A DNA stretch of 38,218 nucleotides, from positions 1 through 38,218 of the forward strand of contig NZ_JARWPM010000296.1 of the NCBI RefSeq assembly GCF_029869215.1. Reading direction: 5' to 3'. Every line of letters begins with the position of its first letter. Positions within the stretch are counted from its first letter, which is position 1. Below the pieces are notes generated by a model that saw only the letters and a list, made by a program, of their open reading frames with translations, ran no database searches and was not told where the DNA came from. A program made the translations under genes and the position numbers. The stretch comes from Nocardia carnea. Lineage in GTDB: Bacteria > Actinomycetota > Actinomycetes > Mycobacteriales > Mycobacteriaceae. Shown in pieces: positions 31,863 through 38,218 of the stretch.

Positions 31863-33370
31863 GTGGGCTCTCCTGTTCGGGTCGGGCTCGGTGTGACGGC
31901 TGTCCGGCCGGCCGGCGGCGCGGTCGTGAGGGTGGCCGGTCTCGGCGCGGTGGGTCTGTCGGCCAGGACGGCCAGTGCGGTGATCGCCGCTCCGGCTGCC
32001 GCGCAGAGGGCCCAGACTGCGAGGTACCCGCCGAAGGAGGTGCTGTCCGTCGTGCCGGTGCCGGAAACGGCCGTGACCGCGAACAGTCCCATCACCAGCG
32101 CGAACAGCGCGCTACTGGCCGCCCCGGCGCCCGTACGCGCGGTGTTGTACAGGGCGGAGGCGATACCCACCGAATCGGCCGGTGCCTTCCGCACGACGAT
32201 GGCGGGCAGCACCGAGATCAGCAGTCCGTTGCCGAGGGACATCATGATCGACCCGGCGATCATGATGGGCAAGATGTGCGCCGCTACCAGGAGGGCGAGG
32301 TAGTTGAGGGTTATCAGTGCCCCGCCGAGCGCCAGGGTCGCGCGGGTGCCGAGAAACCCGGCCACCTGATCACCGAGGGAGGCTCCGACGAAGGAGGCGG
32401 AAGCGGAGGCCAATGCCAGCAATCCGGCGAAACTCGTGCTCAGGCCCAGCCCGAAACCGGCCACCGCCGGATCGGTGAGCAGGAAAACCGTTCCCGCTGT
32501 CTGGCTTCCGAACAACTGGGCGCCGAACAGCACGGCGATGACGAGCGGCACCCCGATACCGCCTCGGGTGAGGACATCGAGATCGATCAGGGGATACCGC
32601 ACCCGTTTCGCGGACACGATCCACAACACGATCAGGACCAGCCCGGTGCCGATCGTCGCCCACGTGCTGGGCGCGGTCCACCCCCAAGCGGCGGCGTTGG
32701 AGATACCGGCCAGCGTCGCGAGCGAGCCGGTACCGAGCAGTGTCGCGCCGACCCAATCGATAGGTCCTGCGGCCCGCGTGCGTGATTCGGGTACGAGGTA
32801 GGCGACCAGCGGGACGCAGGCGATCATGAATATCGCCGGAATCCACAGCACGATGCGCAGATCCGGGACGGCGTCGAACAGGACTCCCGCGAAGAAGACC
32901 CCGAGGGCGGCGCCCAGGGTCAGCGAGCCGACCAGTTTTCCGATCGAACGGCCGGCGGACGCTGGATCCCGGTCGCGGACGATGGCGAATTCCAAGGGCA
33001 GGAATGCCCCCAGCGGCCCCTGGAGAGCACGCCCGATCAACAGCACGGTGAAGTTCGGTGCGACCGCGACGACGACGGAACCGAGGGCGACCGAAGCGGC
33101 GGCGACCACCAGCATGCGCCGGTGACCGTACCGGTCACCGAGCTTCGCCACTATCGGCACGCAGACCACAGTGGCGAGCAGATAGCTCGCACCGACCCAG
33201 TTCAATTCCGCGGGGGTGACCCCGAACTCCGCCCCCATGGCGGGCAGCAGCATCGGATACCAGCCCTGCAGTATGCCGCTACCCAATTCCATGACGACGA
33301 GAAATCCGACGGCCCCGCGTAAGGCCGGGCGTGCCGTACCACCCGGGGGTTCGGACGAGGTGGCGGTCAT
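31859..33370 (-). CDS. MFS transporter, drug:H+ antiporter-2 like
   Basis: 503 residues from ATG 33370, fixed by GAGGAG five bases upstream (33376-33381); the frame is open further out but without a ribosome site and with non-membrane sequence. Many hydrophobic segments (about 12-14) are visible. The loop after TM2 (KLGDRYGHRRML) is the MFS motif A, and GRALQGPLGAFLPLEFAIVRDR resembles the DHA2 motif region. The tail after the last segment is Pro/Thr-rich. The family exports drugs or small acids by proton antiport; import cannot be excluded. First gene of a two-gene operon with the M20 hydrolase and divergent from the Lrp-type regulator, which probably controls it through the 99-bp gap. Confidence 0.92.
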   Translation of the reverse strand: MTATSSEPPGGTARPALRGAVGFLVVMELGSGILQGWYPMLLPAMGAEFGVTPAELNWVGASYLLATVVCVPIVAKLGDRYGHRRMLVVAAASVALGSVVVAVAPNFTVLLIGRALQGPLGAFLPLEFAIVRDRDPASAGRSIGKLVGSLTLGAALGVFFAGVLFDAVPDLRIVLWIPAIFMIACVPLVAYLVPESRTRAAGPIDWVGATLLGTGSLATLAGISNAAAWGWTAPSTWATIGTGLVLIVLWIVSAKRVRYPLIDLDVLTRGGIGVPLVIAVLFGAQLFGSQTAGTVFLLTDPAVAGFGLGLSTSFAGLLALASASASFVGASLGDQVAGFLGTRATLALGGALITLNYLALLVAAHILPIMIAGSIMMSLGNGLLISVLPAIVVRKAPADSVGIASALYNTARTGAGAASSALFALVMGLFAVTAVSGTGTTDSTSFGGYLAVWALCAAAGAAITALAVLADRPTAPRPATLTTAPPAGRTAVTPSPTRTGEPT

Positions 33371-33469
33371 ACGAGCTCCTCGAAGGTAGCGCAGGAACAG
33401 TGCGGGAAAGATAAGGTGTGGTGGCGATACCGCCGCGATGAATGCAGGAAAGCGGTAGGTTTTTGGGTT
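33371..33469. promoter_or_regulatory. Divergent promoter/operator region between MFS and Lrp-type genes
   Basis: 99 bp between divergent starts. GAGGAG for the MFS gene is at 33376-33381 (- strand). The sequence GCAGGAA occurs twice in one orientation (33391-33397 and 33444-33450). No strong palindrome is seen. Lrp-family regulators usually act on such an adjacent divergent gene, so the operator is expected here. Confidence 0.45.
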
Positions 33470-34477
33470 ATGACGCAGGATCGGGAACTCGACGATCTCG
33501 ATCAGCGCCTTCTGCACGCTGTTCAGCTCAGGCCGCGGGCGCCGTGGAGCGCGGTCGCGCCGATAGTCGGCGCGGATGCCGTCACGCTTGCGCGGCGCTG
33601 GGAGCGGCTCAGTGCCGAGGGGGTCGTCTATACGACCGGTATCGTCGCGACACCGCGTACGACCGCGTTCATCGAGGTAACCTGTGCGCCGCAGGACTCC
33701 CTGACCATTGCAGGCGAACTCGCCCGGGATGCGCACGCCGTCACCATCGACCTGACCGCCGGAGGCCGGGATCTTGTGGTCACCGTGGCCGCAAGGGATC
33801 TGGCCGGTCTCGCAGCGTGGGCGCTGGAGCGTTTCCGCGGGATGCCCTCGGTTCGCGCGGTGCGTACTCATATCGCTTCGGAGATCATCTCGGATGCGCG
33901 GCACTGGAACCTTCGTTCCCTGTCGAGCCGGGAGATCCGCGCTGTGGAGCGGGCCGTACCGCATTCCAGGGTGCCGATGCCCCGGCTGAGCCCGGACGAA
34001 CTGGGGCTGCTGCTGGACGAACTCGCCGCCGACGGACGGGTGCCCGCGACCGTGCTGGCCGATCGTACCGGGATCCCCGTACGCAGAGCCCGCGACGCGT
34101 TGGCCGCGATGCAGGCCAACGGCTCGCTCGTCATCCGGGTGGATATCGCGCGGGCCTTCACGCCGTGGCCCGTCTACACGTGGTACTTCCTACGGGTACC
34201 CGCCGCGCAGGCCGGTGATATCGGCAGCCGGCTCGCCCGCCTCGAAGAGGTGCGTATGGTCGCGTCCGCGGTCGGGGATTACAACATCCTCATGGCGGCC
34301 TGGCTGCGTGGCCTCGGCGACGTCGGCCGGATGGAGGCCGCGATCGAGGCGAAGCTGCCGGGTGCCGTGATCGCGGACCGGTCCGTGGTACTCCGGACGG
34401 TCAAGCACGCTGGGCACCTGCTCGACCCGCAAGGCAATGCCACGGCGGCCGACCAGGTCGCGCCCGGCAAGTTGTGA
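33470..34477 (+). CDS. Lrp/AsnC-family transcriptional regulator with two Lrp modules
   Basis: 335 residues from ATG 33470; the ribosome site (TAGGT) is weak and about ten bases away, and an upstream in-frame start at 33416 would add a Trp/Arg-rich stretch unlike the family. First module: winged helix ~8-58 (LDDLDQRLLHAVQL...) and ligand-binding RAM-type domain ~63-140. Second module: helix-turn-helix ~175-232 (LSPDELGLLLDELAADGRV...) and RAM domain ~238-320. Typical Lrp proteins are about 150 residues with one module; this is the tandem form found in actinobacteria. It likely senses an amino-acid-like ligand, which suits a neighbouring amidohydrolase and transporter. Its stop and that of the convergent FAD gene abut within the palindrome TGATCA (34475-34480). 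Confidence 0.9.
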   Translation: MTQDRELDDLDQRLLHAVQLRPRAPWSAVAPIVGADAVTLARRWERLSAEGVVYTTGIVATPRTTAFIEVTCAPQDSLTIAGELARDAHAVTIDLTAGGRDLVVTVAARDLAGLAAWALERFRGMPSVRAVRTHIASEIISDARHWNLRSLSSREIRAVERAVPHSRVPMPRLSPDELGLLLDELAADGRVPATVLADRTGIPVRRARDALAAMQANGSLVIRVDIARAFTPWPVYTWYFLRVPAAQAGDIGSRLARLEEVRMVASAVGDYNILMAAWLRGLGDVGRMEAAIEAKLPGAVIADRSVVLRTVKHAGHLLDPQGNATAADQVAPGKL

Positions 34478-35941
34478 TCAGGTCCGGATTCGCCTGCCCG
34501 CCGCGTGGGCGCCGGCGATCCGGCCGAAGACGATCGCATCCGCGATATGGAAGCCACCGTCCTTCGCCCAGCTGTAGGTCGAGCTCACGGTGCCGGCCGC
34601 GTAGAGCCCGTCGATCACGTCGCCCGACCGGGACAGCACCCGGGCGTGCTCGTCACGACGTGGTCCGCCGTTCGTCCATGCCAGGACGGGCGCGCTGGTG
34701 TAGGCGTAGAACGGCGGCTCGGTGAGGGGAGTGAGCGTCGCCGGGGCGCGGTCGAAGAGCTCGTCCCTGCCTGCGGCGCAGGCGCTGTTGTACCGGTCGA
34801 CCGTGGCGGTCAGGACGGCCGGGTCCACGCCTATCCGGCCGGCCAGTTCCTCGAGGGTATCGGCGCGGTGGATCCACCCGGCGTCGATCTCCGCGCTGTT
34901 GTCCGCACTCCACCGGTACCCGTCCATCAGAACGTTCCAGCCGACGGCCATCACGTCACTGTTCGGACTGATCGGGCCGGCGGCGCGCGTGCGCTCGTCG
35001 AAGATGACATGCATGGGCCGCTGTGGATGCAGTTCGTAGCGTCCGTCGATGAACGCCTGACCGTGACCACTGGGAACACATTCGTCGACGAAGCGGCGCC
35101 CGTTCTCGTCGACCCAGACATACCCGCGGGCGTACAGGAACATGGCGAAGAATCCGTGCCTCGAACCCGGGCGGGTGATTCCGTTGACCGCCATCATGTT
35201 GTCCATATGCCAGAGGTCGGCGCCTACTTGCTCGGCCATGCGCAGTCCGTCGCCGGTCGCGGCGGTGCTGCCCCATACCGGTACGTCGTGCAACCCGAGA
35301 TGGGTGCGCACGAGTTCCGGATCGCCTTCGAAACCCCCGGTTGCCAGGACGACGCCAGCACGTGCCGCGATCCGGCGGCCGTCGCCGGTGACGACGCCGG
35401 TCACCGCACCGGTGGCGGGGTCGGTCATCAGTTCGACTGCCGGTGTGTCGTAACGGATTTCGATTTCGCGCTCCGCGAGCGCGCGCGTGAGAACGGCGAA
35501 CAGCCGGCCTTCGCCGAGTACACCGTCGACGCTGCGGTAGCCGCCGTAGCAGTCGCTGCCGTCCAGTTCCGGGTATTCGGCGGTGTACGAGCCGTTCGGC
35601 AGAACTCGCGCTCCGATCGACTCCATCCATGACGAGACCGCACGGGTGCCGGCCGCCCATGCCTGCACCACGGATTCCGGGACCGGCCGGTCACCGCACA
35701 AAGAGCGAAGGTAGACCGCCGCGCGGTCGGGATCGTCGTGGTGGAACCACGCGCCTCCGGAAACCCGAGTGTTCCCACCTGATTCCTGGGGGCCTGTCTT
35801 CTCCAGGACCACTACTGTGGCACCGGCTGCGTGCGCGGACAGCGCGGCCGCACACCCGGCGGCACCCATACCCACCACGACGACGTCGACCTCGCGGATA
35901 TTGCCGTGATCGTCTGCGAACCGGTCAGGGGTGGAATGCAT
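34478..35941 (-). CDS. FAD-dependent oxidoreductase, fumarate reductase/succinate dehydrogenase flavoprotein-like
   Basis: 487 residues from ATG 35941, fixed by GAGGAG six bases upstream (35948-35953). FAD fold VVVGMGAAGCAAA (22-34), then LEKTGPQESGGNTRVSGG as in the fumarate reductase/ketosteroid dehydrogenase superfamily. VVLATGGFEGDPE comes in mid-protein, and AGTVSSTYSWAKDGGFHIADAIVFGRIAGAHA forms the C-terminal FAD cap. The NGGPRRDEHARVL motif recalls tricarballylate dehydrogenase (TcuA) and CobZ-like members more than 3-ketosteroid dehydrogenases, so oxidation or reduction of a C-C bond next to a carboxylate is my guess. No heme domain and no Tat signal, so soluble. It converges on the Lrp-type gene with no gap and has its own upstream region with an operator-like palindrome. 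Confidence 0.88.
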   Translation of the reverse strand: MHSTPDRFADDHGNIREVDVVVVGMGAAGCAAALSAHAAGATVVVLEKTGPQESGGNTRVSGGAWFHHDDPDRAAVYLRSLCGDRPVPESVVQAWAAGTRAVSSWMESIGARVLPNGSYTAEYPELDGSDCYGGYRSVDGVLGEGRLFAVLTRALAEREIEIRYDTPAVELMTDPATGAVTGVVTGDGRRIAARAGVVLATGGFEGDPELVRTHLGLHDVPVWGSTAATGDGLRMAEQVGADLWHMDNMMAVNGITRPGSRHGFFAMFLYARGYVWVDENGRRFVDECVPSGHGQAFIDGRYELHPQRPMHVIFDERTRAAGPISPNSDVMAVGWNVLMDGYRWSADNSAEIDAGWIHRADTLEELAGRIGVDPAVLTATVDRYNSACAAGRDELFDRAPATLTPLTEPPFYAYTSAPVLAWTNGGPRRDEHARVLSRSGDVIDGLYAAGTVSSTYSWAKDGGFHIADAIVFGRIAGAHAAGRRIRT

Positions 35942-35962
35942 CTGTGTCTCCTCGTCAGGTCG

Positions 35963-35993
35963 CCGGCAGTTCACCCGATGGAGTTCCTGCCGG
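35963..35993. repeat. Inverted repeat near the FAD enzyme start
   Basis: CCGGCAG (35963-35969) and CTGCCGG (35987-35993), 17-base spacer, just upstream of the ribosome site of the FAD enzyme on the - strand. Could fold in the leader RNA. GC-rich 7-bp arms may arise by chance. Confidence 0.3.
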
Positions 35994-36042
35994 AGCCGGT
36001 CGGACACTATTTGCCGGCGCGGGCAGCGGAAACGCCTTCTTC

Positions 36043-36072
36043 CACTCACCGGGAACTAGTCGTTCCCGAGTG
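36043..36072. promoter_or_regulatory. Operator-like palindrome upstream of the FAD enzyme
   Basis: Inner arms GGGAAC (36051-36056) and GTTCCC (36062-36067) around TAGTC, extended by outer arms CACTC (36043-36047) and GAGTG (36068-36072). It lies about 110 bp upstream of ATG 35941. This is the best operator candidate in the region; the regulator is unknown (the nearby Lrp-type protein is one option). Confidence 0.4.
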
Positions 36073-36534
36073 CGGGTGCTGTGAGTAGTAGCCCGAGTAG
36101 CCGTCCGAACGCACTCTGTCGTCGTGTTTCTCGCTGTGTGGGAGTGGCGATGGTCTCTTTTGCGGTGACGGCTTAACGTCGATATCGAATAGTCCCGGAG
36201 TGGTCATTCCGCCGGACTTCGAAATCGGTTGCGCGTGGAGGCCGGCCGGACTCCGCGCAGGCGCGTAAGAAGGGAACATCATCACCGAACCCCAATCTTT
36301 TCAACCCACATAGTGTGTATCCGCCGCTTCCCGGACACCGGGCAGCGGAACTTCGCCACAGCCCGATGGCCGACGCGGAGATCGAGCGGAATCTATTACA
36401 CCGATCGCCGAATAGATTTCCGCTCGGTGGATCGAAGTCGCTTCGTGGTCCTGATTCCGGGGTCTCCCGGTGTTTGCGTGCCGATTAATCGAACCATTCG
36501 CGCGCCACGCGGACGGAGTGATCTATCCATATTC

Positions 36535-36552
36535 TTCCGGCGACAGCCGGAA
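36535..36552. repeat. Hairpin-forming inverted repeat in the porin leader
   Basis: TTCCGGC-GACA-GCCGGAA, 7-bp perfect arms with a 4-base loop, ending 47 bases before the first porin start. It could be a stabilising 5' hairpin or an operator. Confidence 0.4.
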
Positions 36553-36599
36553 AGGCAAAGCCGCCTTCGGCATGTCTTGATCGAGATGAGGGTCAACAG

Positions 36600-37289
36600 A
36601 TGAAATCACATATCCCACGCCACCCATCTGCCCGCGGCGTCCGTCGCGGTATGCGATTGGGCGGAATGAGCGCGGTATTCGCGGCCGTCGGAATGCTGGC
36701 CGCCGGCCACGCCACGGCAGATACCTTCGTACCGCTTCCGGACGGCCGGGAGGTCGCCCCCGGAGCCACGATCACCCGAACGGCCGAACATGCCGTGGTA
36801 TCCCCGTCGATGTCCGCGAACGGTGTGGGGCGGGTGGTGTGGGTATCCGGCACCGTCACAGCCGATGTCACCCATACGCCGACAGTGGAACGTCCCGGCC
36901 CTTATTCGACACCGGAGAATTGGCCGGGTACGAACAATTCGTCGACCCACGGTGCGTCACAGGTGAGTACCGGTTATATCGTCGGGTGCCAGGTGAGTAT
37001 CGGTGAGAGCGCCATCACGGCGGGGCTTTCCGGGAACGTCAGCACCAACGGCGGCGGGCTGAGCGGTTCGGCCGGTATCCAGCTGGGGCCGGGTCAGGTG
37101 AAGTTCGTGCGGATCGGTTTCAAGGATGTTCTCCGCCCCGGCGTCTACAGTCTCGGCTATCGGGATTTCGAGATGGAAATCCAGGGTTGCGGCGGTTACG
37201 CGCAGGCCCGGGCCTACACGGTGGTCGAAATCATCGGCGAGCATTATTCGAAGACCACTCTCTACGGGGCGCCGTTCAGTATCGGATGA
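36600..37289 (+). CDS. MspA-family porin, first of a tandem pair
   Basis: 229 residues, ATG with GAGGG nine bases upstream. Signal peptide: basic N region (RHPSARGVRRGMR), hydrophobic core from ~22 to 37, cleavage likely after ATA (residue 40), mature start DTFVPLPDG. The mature part has the MspA fold marks: VVSPSM near 68, GYIVGCQVSIG (125-135), LGPGQVKFV, a C-terminal GCGGYAQARAYTVVE and the terminal APFSIG. Such proteins form octameric channels through the mycolic-acid outer membrane and let in small hydrophilic solutes. Two cysteines (Cys130, Cys197), matched in the next protein, could form a disulfide; MspA of M. smegmatis lacks them as I recall. The two-gene arrangement resembles nfpA/nfpB of Nocardia farcinica, which make a hetero-oligomeric channel. 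Confidence 0.92.
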   Translation: MKSHIPRHPSARGVRRGMRLGGMSAVFAAVGMLAAGHATADTFVPLPDGREVAPGATITRTAEHAVVSPSMSANGVGRVVWVSGTVTADVTHTPTVERPGPYSTPENWPGTNNSSTHGASQVSTGYIVGCQVSIGESAITAGLSGNVSTNGGGLSGSAGIQLGPGQVKFVRIGFKDVLRPGVYSLGYRDFEMEIQGCGGYAQARAYTVVEIIGEHYSKTTLYGAPFSIG

Positions 37290-37354
37290 CCAGGGTCCGA
37301 TATTCGGCCGCTCGTTTCGTCAGCAAGTCATGAAACCCGAAGAGGTATTTCGCA

Positions 37355-38002
37355 ATGATGGATCCCAGGAAACTCATCCGCACCGCATTCGTCGGGGCCG
37401 CAGCGGTGGGGTTGGCCACCACCGGCGTCGCGGGCGCCGACACCTTTGTCCCGTTGCCCGGCGCCGCCGTCACCGAAACCCTCGGTGACGGAACAGCGGT
37501 CACGGTGCGGATCGTCGGTGAATCGGCCACGATCAGCCCGTCGATGGGCGCCACACCGTTGCACCGCAACGCGTGGGTGTCCGCCAGCGCCCAGTTCGAA
37601 CTGTCGGGCCCGGCACGATCGAAGATCAAACCCGGCTACATCGTGGGCTGCCAGGTCAATATCGCCGGTGGCGGTGCCAACGGCGGCGCAAACTACAGTC
37701 AGACAGGGCAGAATCAGTCGGCCGGCGGCAGCCTCGGCGGAAATCTGAGCCTGGGGCCCGGGCAGGCGAAGAAGTTCTACCTGCTGGATCTGGAAGCTCC
37801 CGACGCCTTCGGTGCGGAATCGCATCGGCCCTTCTCCTCGCATACCAGCACACACGGGAGCGTGAGCTGGCGTAACAGCACCATCGGGCTCTCCGGTTGT
37901 GCCGGTTACGCGCAGGCCCGCGCGTTCGCCGAGGTGGAGGTCGAAACCGCCGCTGCCAAGGAAGTTGTCACCGTCTGGGGGCAGCCGTTCAGCATCGGCT
38001 GA
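37355..38002 (+). CDS. MspA-family porin, second of a tandem pair
   Basis: 215 residues from ATG 37355 (AGAGG nine bases upstream; ATG 37358 is a near alternative). Signal peptide with KLIR, hydrophobic core ~11-23, and cleavage likely after AGA (residue 28), giving the same mature start DTFVPLP as its neighbour. Shared marks: TISPSMGA, GYIVGCQVNIAGGG (94-107), LSLGPGQAKKF, GCAGYAQARAFAEVEVE and the terminal GQPFSIG, with the cysteine pair at 99 and 182. The middle Gly/Ser/Asn-rich stretch (GANGGANYSQTGQNQSAGG) would be the barrel/pore hairpin. It differs in that part from the first porin, so the two subunits could line one pore differently. Separated from the first gene by 65 bp without a clear terminator, so probably co-transcribed. 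Confidence 0.92.
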   Translation: MMDPRKLIRTAFVGAAAVGLATTGVAGADTFVPLPGAAVTETLGDGTAVTVRIVGESATISPSMGATPLHRNAWVSASAQFELSGPARSKIKPGYIVGCQVNIAGGGANGGANYSQTGQNQSAGGSLGGNLSLGPGQAKKFYLLDLEAPDAFGAESHRPFSSHTSTHGSVSWRNSTIGLSGCAGYAQARAFAEVEVETAAAKEVVTVWGQPFSIG

Positions 38003-38218
38003 CGTCGCCCGAACCCCACGGCATTGCCGCCGCCCGGGACCACGGTAACGTGTTACGCGCCAAGATGGAAAAAGCCCCGAAAAACCCGGCAAATATTTTT
38101 TCCACCCCCCCCGCCCCCGGGTTATCCGGGCCAACCCATCCTCGGCCCCACCCCCCGCACCCCGCGCCCCGCCCGCGCCAACGCAGGGGGGTCCCCGCGA
38201 CGTCAGCCGATGCTGAAC
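38003..38218. other. Gene-free right end, C-rich low-complexity sequence
   Basis: No gene. GTAAC-GT-GTTAC (38045-38056) is a short inverted repeat. From about 38090 the sequence becomes runs of C and T (TTTTTTCCACCCCCCCC) unlike the rest of the window; it may be poor assembly at a contig edge. No porin terminator could be identified. Confidence 0.5.

Larger units (their letters stand above)
35942..36599. other. Gene-free regulatory stretch between FAD enzyme and porin genes
   Basis: About 660 bases, less GC-rich than the flanking genes. It holds the promoter of the FAD enzyme (- strand) and that of the porin pair (+ strand), with three inverted repeats listed separately. The short open frames here (for example - strand 36285-36046) have no recognisable family and I do not call them. 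Confidence 0.55.

Noticed and set aside
33371..33964. N-terminal extension of the MFS gene (frame open to 33964)
   Set aside because: Overlaps the regulator gene, has no ribosome site and no membrane character, while ATG 33370 has GAGGAG in place.
34478..35941. 3-Ketosteroid delta-1-dehydrogenase assignment
   Set aside because: The superfamily is right, but the NGGPRRDEHARVL region fits tricarballylate dehydrogenase/CobZ-like proteins better, and no steroid genes are nearby.
1..38218. CRISPR arrays, rRNA genes, insertion sequences
   Set aside because: No regularly spaced repeats, rRNA-like sequence or transposase frames were seen.

Overview
The window is high-GC actinobacterial DNA. It most likely comes from Nocardia or a close mycolic-acid-bearing relative. 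The reasons are the two tandem MspA-type porin genes at the right end (a Nocardia/Mycobacterium outer-membrane family), the CysO-type sulfur carrier, the dense modular type I polyketide synthase (PKS) genes, and the Streptomyces/Nocardia-like ribosome binding sites. The species cannot be named from the sequence alone.

Left two thirds (1-24707, all + strand): a modular PKS locus entered in mid-gene. PKS gene A (5'-truncated) is KS-AT(malonyl)-DH-KR-ACP plus a C-terminal docking tail. PKS gene B is docking-KS-AT(unusual GAGH selectivity motif)-KR(dead)-ACP with no docking tail and no thioesterase. A crotonyl-CoA carboxylase/reductase-type gene (ccr) starts one base after gene B. PKS gene C is a 4405-residue protein: KSQ-AT(methylmalonyl)-ACP loading module, then two KS-AT(malonyl)-DH-KR-ACP modules, then a docking tail. 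The loading module is therefore encoded downstream of extension modules, so gene order and assembly order differ. The simplest reading is C (propionyl start, diene) -> modules starting left of the window and ending in A -> B, which adds a branched alkylmalonyl unit supplied by ccr. B, and perhaps A, leave the beta-keto group unreduced. A 3-alkyl-4-hydroxy-2-pyrone with a polyenyl side chain is a plausible but unproven product class.

24722-29329: two flavoprotein oxygenases on the - strand meet gene C tail to tail and are candidate tailoring enzymes. A divergent lone cysO-like gene follows, then a small membrane protein gene and an ABC ATPase gene of the LolD/MacB type with no permease beside it.

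29330-30605: a gene-free stretch with a strong stem-loop terminator, the 3' end only of a tRNA gene (Pro-like), a perfect inverted repeat formed around its T arm, and other palindromes. It looks like the junction of an integrative element or its relic.

30606-35941: a compact set consisting of an MFS exporter and an M20 amidohydrolase (start and stop codons overlapping), a divergent double-module Lrp/AsnC regulator, and a fumarate-reductase-like FAD enzyme converging on the regulator. This looks like one small-molecule uptake/efflux and breakdown unit under local control. 36600-38002: two tandem secreted MspA-family porins, resembling the two-subunit channel arrangement known from Nocardia farcinica (NfpA/NfpB). 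The final ~200 bases have no gene and are C-rich and low in complexity.
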